Assembly: GCA_963920705.1 (NCBI GenBank)
Contig: OY987237.1
Span: 3,750,601 to 3,814,600 of the forward strand
Source: Odiellus spinosus
Taxonomy: Eukaryota > Arthropoda > Arachnida > Opiliones > Phalangiidae
Direction: 5' to 3'
DNA: 64,000 nt
Position numbers and translations under genes: made by a program. This document shows, one piece after another, positions 37,101 to 44,250 of this stretch (position 1 is its first letter; every line of letters begins with the position of its first letter). The notes below the pieces were generated by a model. It had not been told where the DNA came from. It saw only the letters and a list, made by a program, of their open reading frames with translations, and made no database searches.

Positions 37101-38773
37101 TAACCCCCCTGAAGCGGGTCCTATGATAGTGCATTGCAGCGCCGGAGTTGGTCGAACGGGTTGTTTCGTCGTTATCGATTCCATGTTGGAGCGGATAAAA
37201 CACAAAGACACAATCGACATCTACGGTCACGTCACTTGTCTCAGGGCCCAACGAAACTACATGGTTCAAACGGAAGACCAATATATTTTTATCCACGATT
37301 CGGTACTGGAAGCTGTCATAGCCGGCAATACCGAAGTGGCCGCCTGTAATCTTTACGCTCACATTCAAGCGCTCGTGCAAATTGTTCCTGACGAGAATTG
37401 CGCCGGAATGGAATTAGAATTTAAAGTAAATTGAAACAAATTTTGATCAAATATCCGCTTTTTATTTCCTATAAATTATTTCACTTCTTTCAGAAATTAT
37501 CGTCCATGAAAACTACACCCAACAAATTTATCACGGCCAATTTACCCGTGAATAAATTTAAAAACAGGCTCATGAATATTTTGCCTTGTAAGTTCATTAG
37601 TTTAAATTAATATTTATCACAGTTTTAAAAGTTCTTACTTCATAACATTCATTTGTAGACGAATCAACGCGCGTATGTCTACAACCAATAAGAGGAGTCG
37701 AAGGATCCGATTACATTAACGCTAGTTACGTTGATGTAAGTTTAAATTAACTCGTTATTTTTTAATTTGATATTAATAAGTTTTTGACTCGTTGATAACA
37801 GGGTTACAGGTATCGTAGCGCCTATATCGCCACCCAGGGTCCTTTAACGGAAACAACGGAAGATTTTTGGAGAATGTTATGGGAACACAACTGTAACATT
37901 GTTGTCATGTTAACTAACCTCAAAGAAATGGGCAGGGTAAGTTATCTGCGAAGTCCAAGAGTTTAATTTATAAGGTCATGGGAAAGTTCATGGGAAAGTT
38001 AGTGAATAAGGTCAAGGGAAAGTTAGAATGATTTCAAGAAGAGGTCAAGGGAAAGTCACAGAATAAGACAAGTCACGGAAAAGGTCAAGGAAAAATTCAG
38101 GAATTTCTAGTATCTAATGCAAGAAAGTTATTCACATTGGTTTTCAGGAAAAATGCCATCAGTATTGGCCAAACGAAAGATCTCAACGATACTTGTACTT
38201 TGTGGTGGATCCAATCACGGAATACAATATGCCTCAATATATTCTGCGGGAATTTAAAGTGACGGACGCGAGAGATGGTCAATCCCGGACGATAAGGCAA
38301 TTTCATTACGTCGACTGGCCCGAACAGGGTGTTCCTGAACCGGGAGACGGTTTTATAGACTTCATAGGACAAGTCCATAAAACGAAGGAACAGTTTGGTC
38401 AAGAAGGACCCATTACGGTTCATTGCAGGTATGGCAAGATTATTTTTCAGTTTAAGCAGCGAAGGATATGAGATAAAGCCGTCTTTATTTTGTTAAAATT
38501 AGTGCGGGTGTCGGTCGAACGGGAGTGTTTATAACCCTTAGCATAGTGCTGGAACGCATGCAGTACGAGGGTGTCGTAGACATGTTTCAAACAGTCAGAA
38601 CATTAAGAACGCAGAGGCCTGGAATGGTTCAAACTGAGGTAATTATATTTTGAAACCCTCGATGTACTATCTCTTATCTATCTAATGGCCATTTTCTTTT
38701 CTAGGATCAATATCAGTTTTGTTACAATGCCGCTTTGGAGTATCTCGGATCCTTTGATCACTACGCGCATTGA
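1052..38773 (+). CDS. Lar: LAR-type receptor protein tyrosine phosphatase (type IIa), 5' partial
   Basis: Single-pass receptor phosphatase of the LAR/PTPRF-PTPRD-PTPRS family, known for axon guidance and synapse organisation through heparan sulfate and synaptic ligands. The 25 exons are 1052-1330, 19868-20050, 23286-23396, 24863-25135, 26722-27009, 29106-29206, 29286-29481, 29579-29866, 31762-32070, 32339-32848, 33577-33669, 33739-33925, 34006-34213, 34291-34477, 34712-34806, 34893-35109, 35178-35527, 35842-36723, 36985-37425, 37494-37587, 37659-37735, 37802-37936, 38148-38428, 38503-38638 and 38705-38773. All phases match and give about 1,996 residues from Ig1 to the stop, close to vertebrate LAR without its signal peptide. 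Domain order is Ig x3, FN3 x9, transmembrane helix, D1, D2. The start codon and signal peptide lie upstream. Family assignment is very secure. The paralog name is not meaningful outside vertebrates. Confidence 0.96.
1331..2953. other. LAR intron sequence before the foldback element
   Basis: AT-rich, with no gene seen. Small inverted words occur, such as CCAAGACATGTCTTGG near 1534 and a GGCGCCAC pair at about 2632 and 2693, but no transposon ends could be defined. Confidence 0.6.
2962..4128. repeat. Left terminal inverted repeat of the foldback element
   Basis: The outer part (2962-3100) is rich in GGCACACC/AGCACACC words. The inner part (3363-4128) is five tandem units starting at 3363, 3518, 3675, 3832 and 3978, each 146-157 bp. 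The fourth unit is a variant with CCCTGGTGTGCCGGGTACAT. An open frame at 2963-3271 is only a by-product of the terminal repeats. Confidence 0.92.
4129..5218. other. Interior of the foldback element, no recognisable gene
   Basis: Sequence between the two arms. The only open frame of note is 73 codons on the minus strand (4614-4835), which matches no family I know and has no catalytic signature. No transposase motif is seen on either strand. Confidence 0.6.
5219..5358. repeat. Right terminal inverted repeat, inner fragment left of the Gypsy insertion
   Basis: It starts AACCATTGAATTTTAGGAAA, the reverse complement of the inner end of the left arm, and runs to CCTAT at 5354-5358, where the Gypsy element was inserted. 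The sequence resumes at 10586. Confidence 0.9.
5359..5584 (-). repeat. 3' LTR of the Gypsy element
   Basis: TGTTGTAG at 5359 and ACAACA at 5584 on the plus strand. In element sense it holds a TATTTATA box and, further on, AATAAA. Positions 5359-5556 are identical to the other LTR. The last 28 bp are replaced by 11 bp in the 5' LTR. Next to it (about 5585-5612) lies a run of about 25 T, that is A in element sense, at the polypurine-tract position. Confidence 0.93.
5724..10265 (-). CDS. Gag-Pol polyprotein of the Gypsy retrotransposon
   Basis: One frame encodes both Gag and Pol. The open frame reaches 10361 but has only GTG there, so the first ATG at 10265 is the likely start (1,513 aa). In order: a Gag region; two CCHC-type zinc knuckles at about 265-297 ([13 protein letters not shown] and [14 protein letters not shown]); an aspartic protease with DTGS near 377; reverse transcriptase with LPFGIATAS, its catalytic box written STDD instead of the usual YxDD near 690; RNase H with VDAS near 836; the integrase HHCC finger near 1055-1090 and DDE core with TDLF, SDNGP and AERMVQ; and a basic C-terminal tail. 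No stop or frameshift is seen. The missing RT tyrosine is the only suspect residue. Confidence 0.93.
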   Translation of the reverse strand: MTTSFKSPDVFTPGSKPAEAWAEYKERFQLYAAATKLTQEDIMHQINVFKHVIGIEGLRIYKTLSFTVPEANLTLELIYKAFDAFYQPYQSITMSRYNLITSKQAPHQSFESFLMQLQTTATGCNLGTLKNSLIATQIAVGTNNPEVRRLLLKINDLKLPDAITIAQAEETSTAQAQLMNPTKSAFTASDSPPITVDAIMANSNRRPGRDYSHTRPFQRPSSSFNRTRSRGTHNRAANTEHGFRPRARSLSTMPTHARFGGPTPPCNRCGHLHHSQSCPARGSTCRACGGPNHWAKVCRAINTLETYLPYTEHHEQLETVPYAQPQISTIMDNDSDYLYLNSLTLYSTIPDEHTAWNQEHTWKAPLKLYDQEYIFKIDTGSQVNVIPEYIYKEMANPPPLSAPTHTIKAYSGHSVDTRGMIQVFCSSTMTTIPLTFYVTSNYRIPIIGGEASRRLGLIARLPNNLCENKAVTPRDLRYTAPRKIHTLTIPTALRQMSPQALVAHYADVFDTVGKLPGHYEIKLKPGAMPTIVNARKIPIQLRSRVQAELQKMEAAGVIVPVTEATDWVHPMVVVRKTEIAREAGTRPEPALRICLDPRNLNKAIRRENYPMPTAQEIFAELTGATVFSVLDVKSAFWQIELTTKSSYLCTFATPFGKYRFTRLPFGIATASEYCQRIMNETFAGIGNKHISTDDFLIHGKNNEDHLKTLYQVLERSRRVGLKFNSKKMQLAVQRIVYLGNIITPSGIATDPAKIRIILDLPPPPDKPALLRFLGMINFLSKFIPAYSERAAPLRALMKQNVIFHWDAIAQAAYDDMKMAISTAPVLAFYNPSAPNTISVDASQHGIGAVLLQEGRPVEYASMTFSPTQIRYAQIEKELLAVYFACEHFNYFIATGPVTVQTDHKPLLAIIRKPFYLLSPRLQRLTLRLARYDPTLIYVPGTRLYIADTLSRAPSHKITMNTDFMEGPTATIYSMVALSEDRKQIMQETTAADHDLQHVLEYVRHGWPTRSSAIKSPTVRAYWALQEEIHEHQGLAYRGDRLIIPLTQRKDIMTQIHGIHQGVSACLSKARLHVYWPGMSTDITNYIRTCSSCRQRDAANTSLPLRPMEVPGLPWQTLGTDLFKWNSKNYILMIDYYSKFVEVQQLSTTNAESVIKFMAAQFARHGIPQTLISDNGPPFTSYMLTTFLQNWGVKQVTASPYHPQSNGLAERMVQTLKNFMTKAQTDGKDINHILLEYHSTPLANLLTPAEMLMGRKLRTPLTNNTKLLKPNYPTKQITAALHQRQKQMIDQSMKRPQKLLTPLKQGDKVWYQTDTRKWKPARITHYADTPDSYWILNDENKRLRRTRVHLRQRNVPLHPAQMANNSKSIPKDKPRNTYTTYERPARIITYGSKPDNGHGNSNEDQPIDVQENVQIDLRHKTTYQRNNPHTPSLASRNNNVSQLTTPTTGTEVEALPTVKQNGSKQLQQERSKSRTPGHKHGPPGACRPPTPPPFPVRSSYGRLLARPDRYEPTQ
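10359..10376 (-). other. Primer-binding site of the Gypsy element
   Basis: Directly inside the 5' LTR the element strand reads TGGTGCCAGAAGTGCGTG. It begins TGG, the complement of a tRNA CCA end, as a minus-strand primer site should. Which tRNA it pairs with was not determined. Confidence 0.75.
10377..10585 (-). repeat. 5' LTR of the Gypsy element
   Basis: Runs from TGTTGTAG to CTACAACA on the plus strand, giving 8-bp inverted ends. It is 209 bp, short for the group, with the same TATTTATA and AATAAA signals in element sense as the 3' LTR. Confidence 0.94.
10586..11937. repeat. Right terminal inverted repeat, outer part
   Basis: After the duplicated CCTAT (10586-10590) the arm continues with unit borders (GTCAGTCG) at 10594, 10728, 10885, 11042, 11199, 11355 and 11510, then the outer CACACC/GGTGTG-rich end. 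Including the fragment at 5219-5358 this arm has about seven units against five in the left arm, so copy number differs between arms of one element. Confidence 0.92.
11946..12639. other. LAR intron, no feature seen
   Basis: AT-rich with a short C run near 12112. An open frame at 12242-12472 has no recognisable content and no splice support. Confidence 0.55.
12640..13215. repeat. Degenerate tandem repeat of about 38 bp built on GGTCAGGGAAAAGTC
   Basis: About 15 diverged units alternate GACTTTAAAGGTCAGGGAAA with AGTCCGGGAATTTGAAAATA. Units vary in length and sequence, so this is an old array. The same words appear in other introns at 20385-20640, 37966-38100 and 50690-50830. Confidence 0.85.
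13216..14781. other. LAR intron, no feature seen
   Basis: Non-coding sequence with no long open frame, tandem array or defined inverted ends. A moderately GC-rich patch at about 13360-13680 shows no gene. Confidence 0.55.
14790..15477. mobile_element. Palindromic repeat element, copy 1 (GGTCTACC ... GGTACATACC)
   Basis: The left half is tandem CCCATTTCGCCCAATT words and the right half is the inverted form ATTGGGCGAAATGGG, so the whole can fold back. The ends are GGTCTACCCCCATTTCGCCC and GGGCGAAATGGGTACATACC, inverted with a few mismatches. The flanks CTTAAAGA and CTTAAGGA suggest an 8-bp target duplication with one mismatch. The centre (15098-15125) is CCCCAACCTAACCTAACCTA, a (TTAGG)n run. 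There is no coding potential beyond repeat-driven open frames. Confidence 0.82.
15735..16925. repeat. 24-bp minisatellite, about 49 copies, TAAGCCTAATTATTATCCCA type
   Basis: Highly uniform 24-bp units with rare single changes. Since 24 is a multiple of three and the unit lacks stops in several frames, it creates open frames of over 400 codons (reading PKAKPNYY or IIIPKLSL). They lie in an intron and end where the array ends, so they are not treated as genes. Confidence 0.97.
16926..17609. other. Spacer between two arrays of the same minisatellite
   Basis: AT-rich intron sequence with scattered AAGCCTAA words but no gene or ordered repeat. Confidence 0.55.
17610..17904. repeat. 24-bp minisatellite, second array, left part (about 12 copies)
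   Basis: Same unit family as 15735-16925. Several units have CCAATG in place of CCAAAG. The array is cut at 17904 by the MITE and resumes at 18185. Confidence 0.95.
17905..18184. mobile_element. 280-bp MITE with CAAGGAGGATCAGAG inverted ends, inserted in the minisatellite
   Basis: The ends are inverted over about 35 bp, starting CAAGGAGGATCAGAGAAGGA. The flanking CCCAAAG occurs on both sides (17898-17904 and 18185-18191), a 7-bp target duplication. The host array could mimic this, but the second copy at 51044 supports the same ends and length. It is more GC-rich than its surroundings and has no coding capacity. Confidence 0.9.
18185..18563. repeat. 24-bp minisatellite, second array, right part (about 16 copies)
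   Basis: Continues the array interrupted by the MITE. Four units carry AAGAGTAAATATTAT instead of AAGCCTAATTATTAT, a sub-variant seen only here. Confidence 0.95.
18564..19867. other. End of the first visible LAR intron, no gene seen
   Basis: Contains a T run near 18776-18796 and scattered TAAGCCTA words. The acceptor TTTTTCAG ends at 19867. Confidence 0.6.
20051..22183. other. LAR intron, degenerate GGTCA-type repeat in part
   Basis: At 20385-20640 diverged words such as AAAAGGTCA and GAAAGGTCAGG recur about every 40 bp. They match the array at 12640. The rest is unremarkable AT-rich sequence with no gene. Confidence 0.6.
22184..22554. repeat. Long imperfect hairpin, about 370 bp
   Basis: The two halves are inverted around about 22369. 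Outer arms: GGATTCCTTATCGTTTAAAT against its complement near 22530. Middle: ACAAACAAATATTAA against its complement. Inner arms: GACCAATGACATTGATC near 22345 against GATCAATGTCATTGGTC near 22382. Pairing is interrupted but spans the whole length. It is probably a foldback MITE. Its ends were not defined by a target duplication. Confidence 0.78.
22555..23285. other. LAR intron with one copy of a dispersed CTGTAA..CCATA..TTTAAGCA repeat
   Basis: Positions 22870-22960 resemble the duplicated segment at 33046-33540: CTGTAAcAttCCATActATTTAAGCA, then a TGTTTAAACC stretch. A degenerate TTTCCTATTTTT-like repeat lies around 22690-23040. No gene. Confidence 0.55.
23575..24370. mobile_element. Palindromic repeat element, copy 2
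   Basis: Same ends, order and central (TTAGG)n run as 14790-15477, in the same orientation. It is about 108 bp longer because of extra GGCCCAATTCCCGTT units and a partial duplication near 23880-23960. Elsewhere the two copies are nearly identical, so they share a recent source. The flanks (GAATG, then GAATC) give no clear target duplication. Confidence 0.82.
25225..25575. repeat. 34-bp minisatellite containing TAAGCCTAATTTGAAATATT, about 10 copies
   Basis: Starts about 90 bp after a LAR exon. The 9-base core TAAGCCTAA is shared with the 24-bp arrays, but the rest of the unit is unrelated. Confidence 0.93.
25576..26721. other. LAR intron, no gene
   Basis: Contains a short C run near 26100 and, at 26450-26610, diverged copies of a CGATTTTAGTCCAAAACAAA word. 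Ends at the acceptor CTTCCAG before the first FN3 exon. Confidence 0.6.
26722..35109 (+). CDS. Lar: LAR exons 5-16: nine fibronectin type III domains
   Basis: FN1 is 26722-27009; FN2 is 29106-29206 plus 29286-29481; FN3 is 29579-29866; FN4 is 31762-32070; FN5 and the start of FN6 share the large exon 32339-32848, with FN6 finishing in 33577-33669; FN7 is 33739-33925 plus the start of 34006-34213; FN8 is the rest of that exon plus 34291-34477; FN9 is 34712-34806 plus 34893-35109. Most domains open with a PxxP-like linker (for example [15 protein letters not shown]) and keep the core Trp and the Tyr of the F strand (TEYRVWV, TEYSVQV, TEYFFQV). The 33926-34005 intron is only 80 bp and splits a serine codon. 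Confidence 0.93.
27010..27944. other. LAR intron, no gene
   Basis: AT-rich with several A or T runs. No conserved frame or repeat array seen. Confidence 0.55.
27945..28613. repeat. 25-bp minisatellite GAAATTAGGCTTAATCGACG, about 26 copies
   Basis: Unit of 25 bp with TTAGGCTTA, the reverse complement of the core seen in the 24- and 34-bp arrays. The centre is almost uniform and the left edge is diverged. Each unit has two CpG sites (CGACGCG), a marked local enrichment in AT-rich DNA. Confidence 0.96.
28614..29105. other. LAR intron, nothing distinct
   Basis: AT-rich, with a short (TAA)n near 28980. No gene. Confidence 0.55.
29867..31761. other. LAR intron with one hairpin and a short CCAA repeat
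   Basis: Non-coding. Apart from the hairpin at 30772-30952, a (CCAA)n microsatellite lies at about 31674-31706, just before the FN4 acceptor. An open frame running from 31461 into the exon is intronic upstream of 31762. Confidence 0.65.
30772..30952. mobile_element. Hairpin MITE-like element, about 180 bp
   Basis: Arms of about 70 bp pair almost perfectly. CAACGTCGTCTGCTAAGCGA on the left meets TCGCTTAGCAGACGACGTTT on the right, with GCTTTGACTGT and CTTACGCG further out. The loop is about 45 bp. Weaker similarity extends outward (TCTAGA near 30741 and 30959). No clear target duplication was found. Confidence 0.8.
33046..33540. repeat. Two diverged tandem copies of a 240-bp dispersed repeat
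   Basis: Both copies share CTGTAAAA..CATAGTAT..TAAGCA, then a GACGA(A/T)ACTATTTTCTATG segment and a TTTGAAGACTTG-like stretch. A third, partial relative lies at 22870-22960 in another LAR intron. Its nature is unknown. It lies between FN6 exons. Confidence 0.7.
35178..36723 (+). CDS. Lar: LAR exons 17-18: membrane-proximal region, transmembrane helix, start of phosphatase D1
   Basis: Exon 17 (35178-35527) is the membrane-proximal region. It keeps family landmarks such as [15 protein letters not shown] and KLGDNKHY. Exon 18 (35842-36723) encodes a charged linker rich in Asp and Lys, one hydrophobic helix at about 35994-36065 ([20 protein letters not shown]), a basic stop-transfer KSRRRD, the juxtamembrane [13 protein letters not shown] and then D1 up to about IRTFQIKR. 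The vertebrate polybasic furin site, which I recall lying just before the PYVAAQL-like segment, is absent. A basic RRLRR lies about 20 residues further on, at 35461-35478. Confidence 0.93.
36290..37425 (+). CDS. Lar: LAR phosphatase domain D1 (catalytic)
   Basis: D1 spans the end of exon 18 and exon 19. It has the phosphotyrosine-recognition loop KNRYANV, the WPDHGVP loop with its general acid Asp at 37039-37041, the P-loop [11 protein letters not shown] with the nucleophile Cys at 37135-37137, and the Q-loop MVQTEDQY. Every catalytic residue looks intact, so D1 should be active. It acts on the cytoplasmic face of the plasma membrane. Confidence 0.95.
37494..38773 (+). CDS. Lar: LAR phosphatase domain D2 (regulatory) and C-terminus
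   Basis: Six exons: 37494-37587, 37659-37735, 37802-37936, 38148-38428, 38503-38638 and 38705-38773. D2 keeps the P-loop [10 protein letters not shown], with Cys at 38424-38426 and an intron inside the following Ser codon. The WPD Asp is Glu (WPEQGVP, Glu at 38322-38324), and the recognition-loop Tyr is Leu (RVCLQP). These substitutions are typical of family D2 domains and explain their very low activity. They are not signs of decay. The protein ends SFDHYAH followed by TGA at 38771-38773. Confidence 0.95.
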
Positions 38774-41700
38774 ATCTCTCTCGATCATTCTCTTTCTCTA
38801 TGCACATCCCAATTAAAAGTTTAAACTGGTAGGTGATTTTACATTCCTAATTCTTTCGCTACAATCAACCTACGTCTCGTAAACAAAAAAAAAAGTGCGC
38901 GAGTTTTTAAATTCAAACAAACGCAAACGCTCGAAAGGCGTGAGCCTCAAATTGCCAGTCAAGTTTATAATTTTAAAAGTTCCTCGAAGAATCTAAATGT
39001 TGTTTTTAAGAAAAAAAAACAACATTCTAAGCTTCGTAAAAAAACATCGCGAAAGTATTATTTCATACGCAGCTGAACGCCCTATACCGTATATTTTTAA
39101 TTAATGCCTTAAACGAACCAGTTATTTTTAATTTTACGCTAAAATAACTGAAACTAAAATAACATTTAACACTGGTTCATCGAAATAAGTTTAAGACGAG
39201 TCTCTCTTTGATTGAAAGTCCAGGTGGTCTCGAGTTAGCTAAGTTTAACGAGATAAAAGAATATATAAAGGAAAGATAACGATTAACGCGAATGATCGTG
39301 TGCCTGAAATTAAAACGCAAAATAAATCTATGAAAATGGATTTTTTTTTTATAAAACCACACGCGCGTCGCTTAGACGGAAAGAAATTATATTAAAATTT
39401 AAAAGCTCAAAGAAACTTTTAAAAACAATTTAATGTTTTATATTAAATTAAATAGTCGAATACTATAAATAAAAAAAAAAAAAAAAAACTGATTTGAATC
39501 GCGCAGAACAGAGCTTAGGTTTTTTAAGTTAACGCAGATTTTTAAATTCTAATCTTTTCCCGCGCAAAAAGTGTTACTGTGATTATTTTTTGCGTACGTT
39601 TTTATTAAGCCATGAATCCGTGAGAATTTGCTTATATAGAGATAAATATTGTTTTTTTTTATTAAATTTTAGGCTTAGCGTAAATTTCAAATTTTCCATT
39701 CGTAGATGTTATCTAAATTTATCAAGAAATCACATTCCTCTAACGTAGTAACGTCAGAATATATCCGATCAAAAAAAAACTAAATTTCTCCCTATAGAGC
39801 AAATGCTGAATAAAGAAACAGTGGTTTTTTATAATTTTCTATCGTGTGGCATATCAACATGTCTTCCATTGAAGATTTTACAATAATTGATAAACGAAAA
39901 AATACAGGAAATAAAAAATTCTTCTGTGAATATTAAAAAACATTGCTCTCTATTTTAAGAGGGAGATGGTACTTAAAAATATTATGATAATGCCCAAAGT
40001 CCATATTTGAGAAATTAAAACTCGAAAAAAAGGCTTAAGTTAGTTATTTCCCCTCAAATTTCCATGTTAAAAACAATATAGGGGTAACTAGTGAATAAAA
40101 AAATAGATTGACCTAATGATCTTGACCCTAGGTTAGGCTTAGATCATTAAATTTCACCCACGAGGCCTAATCCAAATTTTGGACCATATCCCTGGGAAGT
40201 TAGGCTTAGCTTATTAAAGTTTATAAGACTAAATTTGACCCATTGTAACCTTTAATCGTCTATATCTCTTATAAGTTAATCCAAGGCTTAGCGATATAGA
40301 AAGTTAAATTGTGCAATTCAAATTCAATGGGTTTCGAGCTAAGCCTAATTTCCTTCAACACGTTCCCGCCAAAGTTTCGAATAATTTTGAAGACTTCCAA
40401 TCTCTTGATCGGAAGTTGGCTTTAAAATACGCGGGAAATTTGAAACATTGGATGGGAAATTATCGATCCTAACCACACTTTCCCGCTAGTAATTTCCATA
40501 TATATACTTTAAAATATAACCCCTTAAATTATAAAATAAACTTTTTATACACTAGTTATCAATGTAAATTTAAATATCTATATAAAACTAATTTATCTTA
40601 AGAATAAAACTGTAAATTTATCATCCATATAACCATGAATTTATTCGCAATTGAATTCGTGATAAAACTTGGCAGCGTTTACTTAAAAAAAAAACAGTCA
40701 TCAAGAACGTAAAAAAAGCTAAAAACTACATAAATTTTAATTTTAAAATAATTACGGAGGAAAAAAGATGGAAATGTTTATTTCCAAACTTTCTTTTCGT
40801 AAAAAATATTTATAAATCTATAGATACTGCGAAATTTCACCCAAATCAATGGTAACTATAGAAATTAATCCCAAATTTGATTTTTATTTCGTTTTTTACA
40901 TCTTCAAAAAAAATATATATATATAAAAAGTTCCTACAAGCAGTATATTGTTAAATCCCTCAACAAAACGGTGCATTGTTCTCGTAAAATAAATTAAAAA
41001 AATATCGCGAAAGGTTAAATTGTAAACAATTCGTCCGAGAGATAAATAAAAACATCTCAATGACATAAACTGAATTTGTGGTGTGACAGAAGATAAAAAA
41101 AGGATACAAAAATCAATTATAAAGCGACAATTTCTTCGTTAAAAATCTTCATCAACTTTTTTAACCGTTGTGCCTAATTTTATTATTGGCACTTTTTACC
41201 CCGTGGAAGAAAAACTATCGAAAGGTAAAAAATTATGGACCAAACAAAAGTTAAGTGTACTTGGGTGTATTATCGGTGTATCTCAAAAACAAACAAAACA
41301 TACATACAAACAAAGAAAAAACAAACAAACAAAAGACTGTCATAAGACTATTGTTGTACAGTAATACAATAACATAATTATTTGTATTTTTTTATGCTGT
41401 TGTAAATTTAAACAGTGCATTTACACAATACCTACGTTAATCTAAAGAAAATATTAACGTAGGCATTGATTTACATCTCATTCCAAAAAGATAAAAAGGA
41501 AAAAAATTAAATAAAAAGCTGTATGGATTCCGGTTTGATTATTTAACTTATTTCCGGTATTTAGGCTTAGTTACCTATTTTCAACCCAATAATAGGTACT
41601 TTCTTCCTGTTTATAGTGGTAAGTTTCAACGATAGCCTGTATCTAATTTACGTGTAGTAGTGTAGGCCAATCAAAAAGATTTCCCCCATTTTCTAAACTG

Positions 41701-42299
41701 AAACAGGGTATAACCATTTTACGATTATTCTCCTAAAACAGAAGAATTTAGCTAACAACTATTTATGGAATAAAAAATATAGTCTGTGTTATCTTTCAGG
41801 TTCATTTGTCCATTTTGCAAAGAAGGAAACGTACGAGGTTTGTTTAGAAAGTCTACCTCAAACCACATTGGTATGTTAATTTCATATTTTGTTCCTAAAG
41901 TAACCTCTTTCTCCTATTGGCTGGAGGAAAATCATACAAGACAGCTGACACTCCTTGGCCGGTCATAGGTCACATTACTCATAAGGGAGCCACAGTGAAT
42001 AAACAGAAGGGGTGACAAGAGCTAGTTTAGTCCTAATAAAACGATAAGGGTATTATTTATGTATGATTTAATATTTGAATAGTTAAATGAGTTTTAAAGA
42101 ATGAACCTTTATTTGAATATGACATCATTGTTGTGACGTTTTAAGGCTTAGCAACAGCGTTTTAACCTTTTTGTAGCAGTCTAGCAGGAAGTTGCAGAAG
42201 CCATTCAAGTTGGGATTAGTCAGGCATTTTAATCTTAAGTTAGAGAAGTAATTGAGTTTAATTTTTGCAACTAAGTTAACTAAACATACAATTAAGAAG
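38774..42299. other. LAR 3' untranslated region and LAR-LEPROT spacer
   Basis: No further coding exon was seen. Several AATAAA signals occur (for example near 39467 and 39810), so a 3' UTR of some hundred bases is likely but its end cannot be placed. TTAGGCTTA or TAAGCCTAA words recur near 40131, 40202 and 40340. Short open frames here look like noise. Confidence 0.6.
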
Positions 42300-43072
42300 A
42301 TGGCTGGCATGAAAGGTGAATATAATATAAATTTTAATGATTTTACTTGGAAACTAGAACGTAAACGTAGGTTTTACTTGTTGACCAAGGCTTCAGTATT
42401 GAATTTTGATGTGAGATTCTTAATTTCTTAATTATAATCATTCTTTTTCTTTAAACTATGAATTCGCTCCTTCAATAATATAGCGTAAGTTTTACTTTAT
42501 TAAACTGCCTAGTTTCTTTTTGATTTTGCGTTAAACAAATTTTGATTGTCCACAGATTGATTGGTCTGGCCTTTTCTGGCTCAATTGGAATGACATTATT
42601 AGTCTTGGGTTGCGCTTTACATTCGTAGTAAGTCAAATTTAACCTTCTTAAACCCGAAATTACAAATATCGATAACGCTTTTGTTCGTTCTTTAGCAATT
42701 GGTGGCCTTTCTTTGTCCTAATCTTCTACGCATTAGCCCCTCTTCCAATCTTAATCTCTCGTCGACATAGAGATGATTTGGGTACAAGCAGCGCTTGTCA
42801 CGAATTGGCCATTTTTATAACAACTGGAATAGTTATATCGGCCTTTGGATTACCCATAGTTCTGGCCAGAGCTCCTTCAATCGCCCCAACTGTAAGTATA
42901 TAAATATACTTAACTCTGAATCTGCGATAAAGTTTTATTTTAATTTTTTTCTTTCAAGATATCTTGGGGCTCGTGTTCGTTAGTTCTATCAGGAAATGTG
43001 GTTGTCTTCCTAACAATTCTCGGGTTTTTCTTCGCCTTTGATAACGACGATATGGATTATAGTATGTGGTGA
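42300..43072 (+). CDS. LEPROTL1: LEPROT/LEPROTL1 (Vps55 family) endosomal membrane protein
   Basis: Small four-helix membrane protein of the leptin-receptor-overlapping-transcript family. In animals and yeast (Vps55) it acts in endosome-to-lysosome sorting and lowers receptor levels at the cell surface. Exons: 42300-42315 (MAGMK), 42556-42627, 42696-42891 and 42959-43072. Visible landmarks are [32 protein letters not shown], the ISRRHRDD loop, [20 protein letters not shown] and the end DYSMW, with TGA at 43070-43072. The last three exons are secure and in phase. The first exon ends in phase 1 while exon 2 needs phase 2, so the model is one base short (398 rather than 399 nt). With that base it would be 132 aa, against about 131 in vertebrates. 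LEPROT and LEPROTL1 cannot be told apart here. Confidence 0.9.
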
Positions 43073-44250
43073 TTTTAAGAATTAGAGTAAGTTTTTTTAC
43101 AAAAAGCGATAAAAGTTTCTTTGATTAATCGCTATAAACTACAAAACAGTTTTGAATATAACTCATTTATAATCTTTAAAGGCCCCCTTTTTGTCCAAAC
43201 TAAGTTTTAAACCCATATTTCGTTAACTAATTGTTAGTTAACGCTTATTGATAGTAATTAGGCGCGACTTACTTTTCCCTCCTTCTGTCCATTTTAAAAG
43301 TGTATTATTAGTCGGGTGTGTGGTTTATCAACGTAAAATACTTAAAAGTAAGAAGTTAAGAACCTTAAATTAACGATAAATTGAAAATAAAATAAGATCG
43401 AACTCGAGAATTTTTTTAAAACCAAAGACAGCAAAAATATTAACATTTTAACGTAAATTTAAAAGGTTTTTCTAAAAAAGTTAAACTTTCTCATAAAGTA
43501 TTCGCTTCCAAACAAACGCATTTAGTTTTTTTAGGTTTTCTACAAAAATAAAATTTAGAACAAAATAATTGCCAAAACTTATCGTAAATTTAAATGAAAA
43601 TGAATATTTATCAACTGATCAGAAAATTATTAAACCTCAACGAATAATCCTTAATTTTAAACGATAAAGTTGTAATATTTCTACACAAAGCGTTGTTTTT
43701 TCTTCCCTCCCTCCTTCGACGAATACTTGTAAAGTTTTTTGTACATAAGCTGTAAATAGATCTCGTGAATTTTTCAACTATTTCTATCAGTGTTGTGATT
43801 TGAAACGCATTTAGTTAAAAAAAAATATCATTCTTCTCCAAAGTTAGTAAAATAAAAGGATAAAAATAGTACAATAGTCGATTATTTGACCTGCCTCAGA
43901 AAAGAGGTTTAACAAGGGTCCATCAATTATCATACTGGTTTAGGATTCAGAGATTTCAGCAAACGTTAACTTTGAAAGTAGGCTTAGTTAGGATAAAGCT
44001 GATATTGAAAAGTTTTGATTCTGCTTTATAAATATTTAGGCTTAGCGAGGGTTCAAATAATTTGCTACTTTCACTTATTTTCAGTAATATTTACTTAATA
44101 ACTAAGCAGGCTTTAGCAAGTACTACTTTATAATTACAAATTAGAACTACTTTAATAAATGTGTAGAAATAAAACCAGTCTCTGTTACATTTCATCGTCA
44201 GTTTAATGATTTAGAAAAATACACAATAATATGAGACACATATTCAAAAC
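43073..44250. other. Tail-to-tail spacer between LEPROT and BABAM1
   Basis: Holds the 3' UTRs of both genes. AATAAAA near 43389 or 43852 could serve LEPROT. TTAGGCTTAG words occur near 43980 and 44038. No gene seen. Confidence 0.6.

Noticed and set aside
38148..38638. LAR D2 as a decayed domain
   Set aside because: The Glu in the WPD loop and the Leu in the recognition loop are normal for D2 of this family. All exons are open and in phase.
41786..41968. 60-codon frame with FICPFCKEG as a zinc-finger exon
   Set aside because: A single CxxC in a short isolated frame, with no partner exons or splice support.
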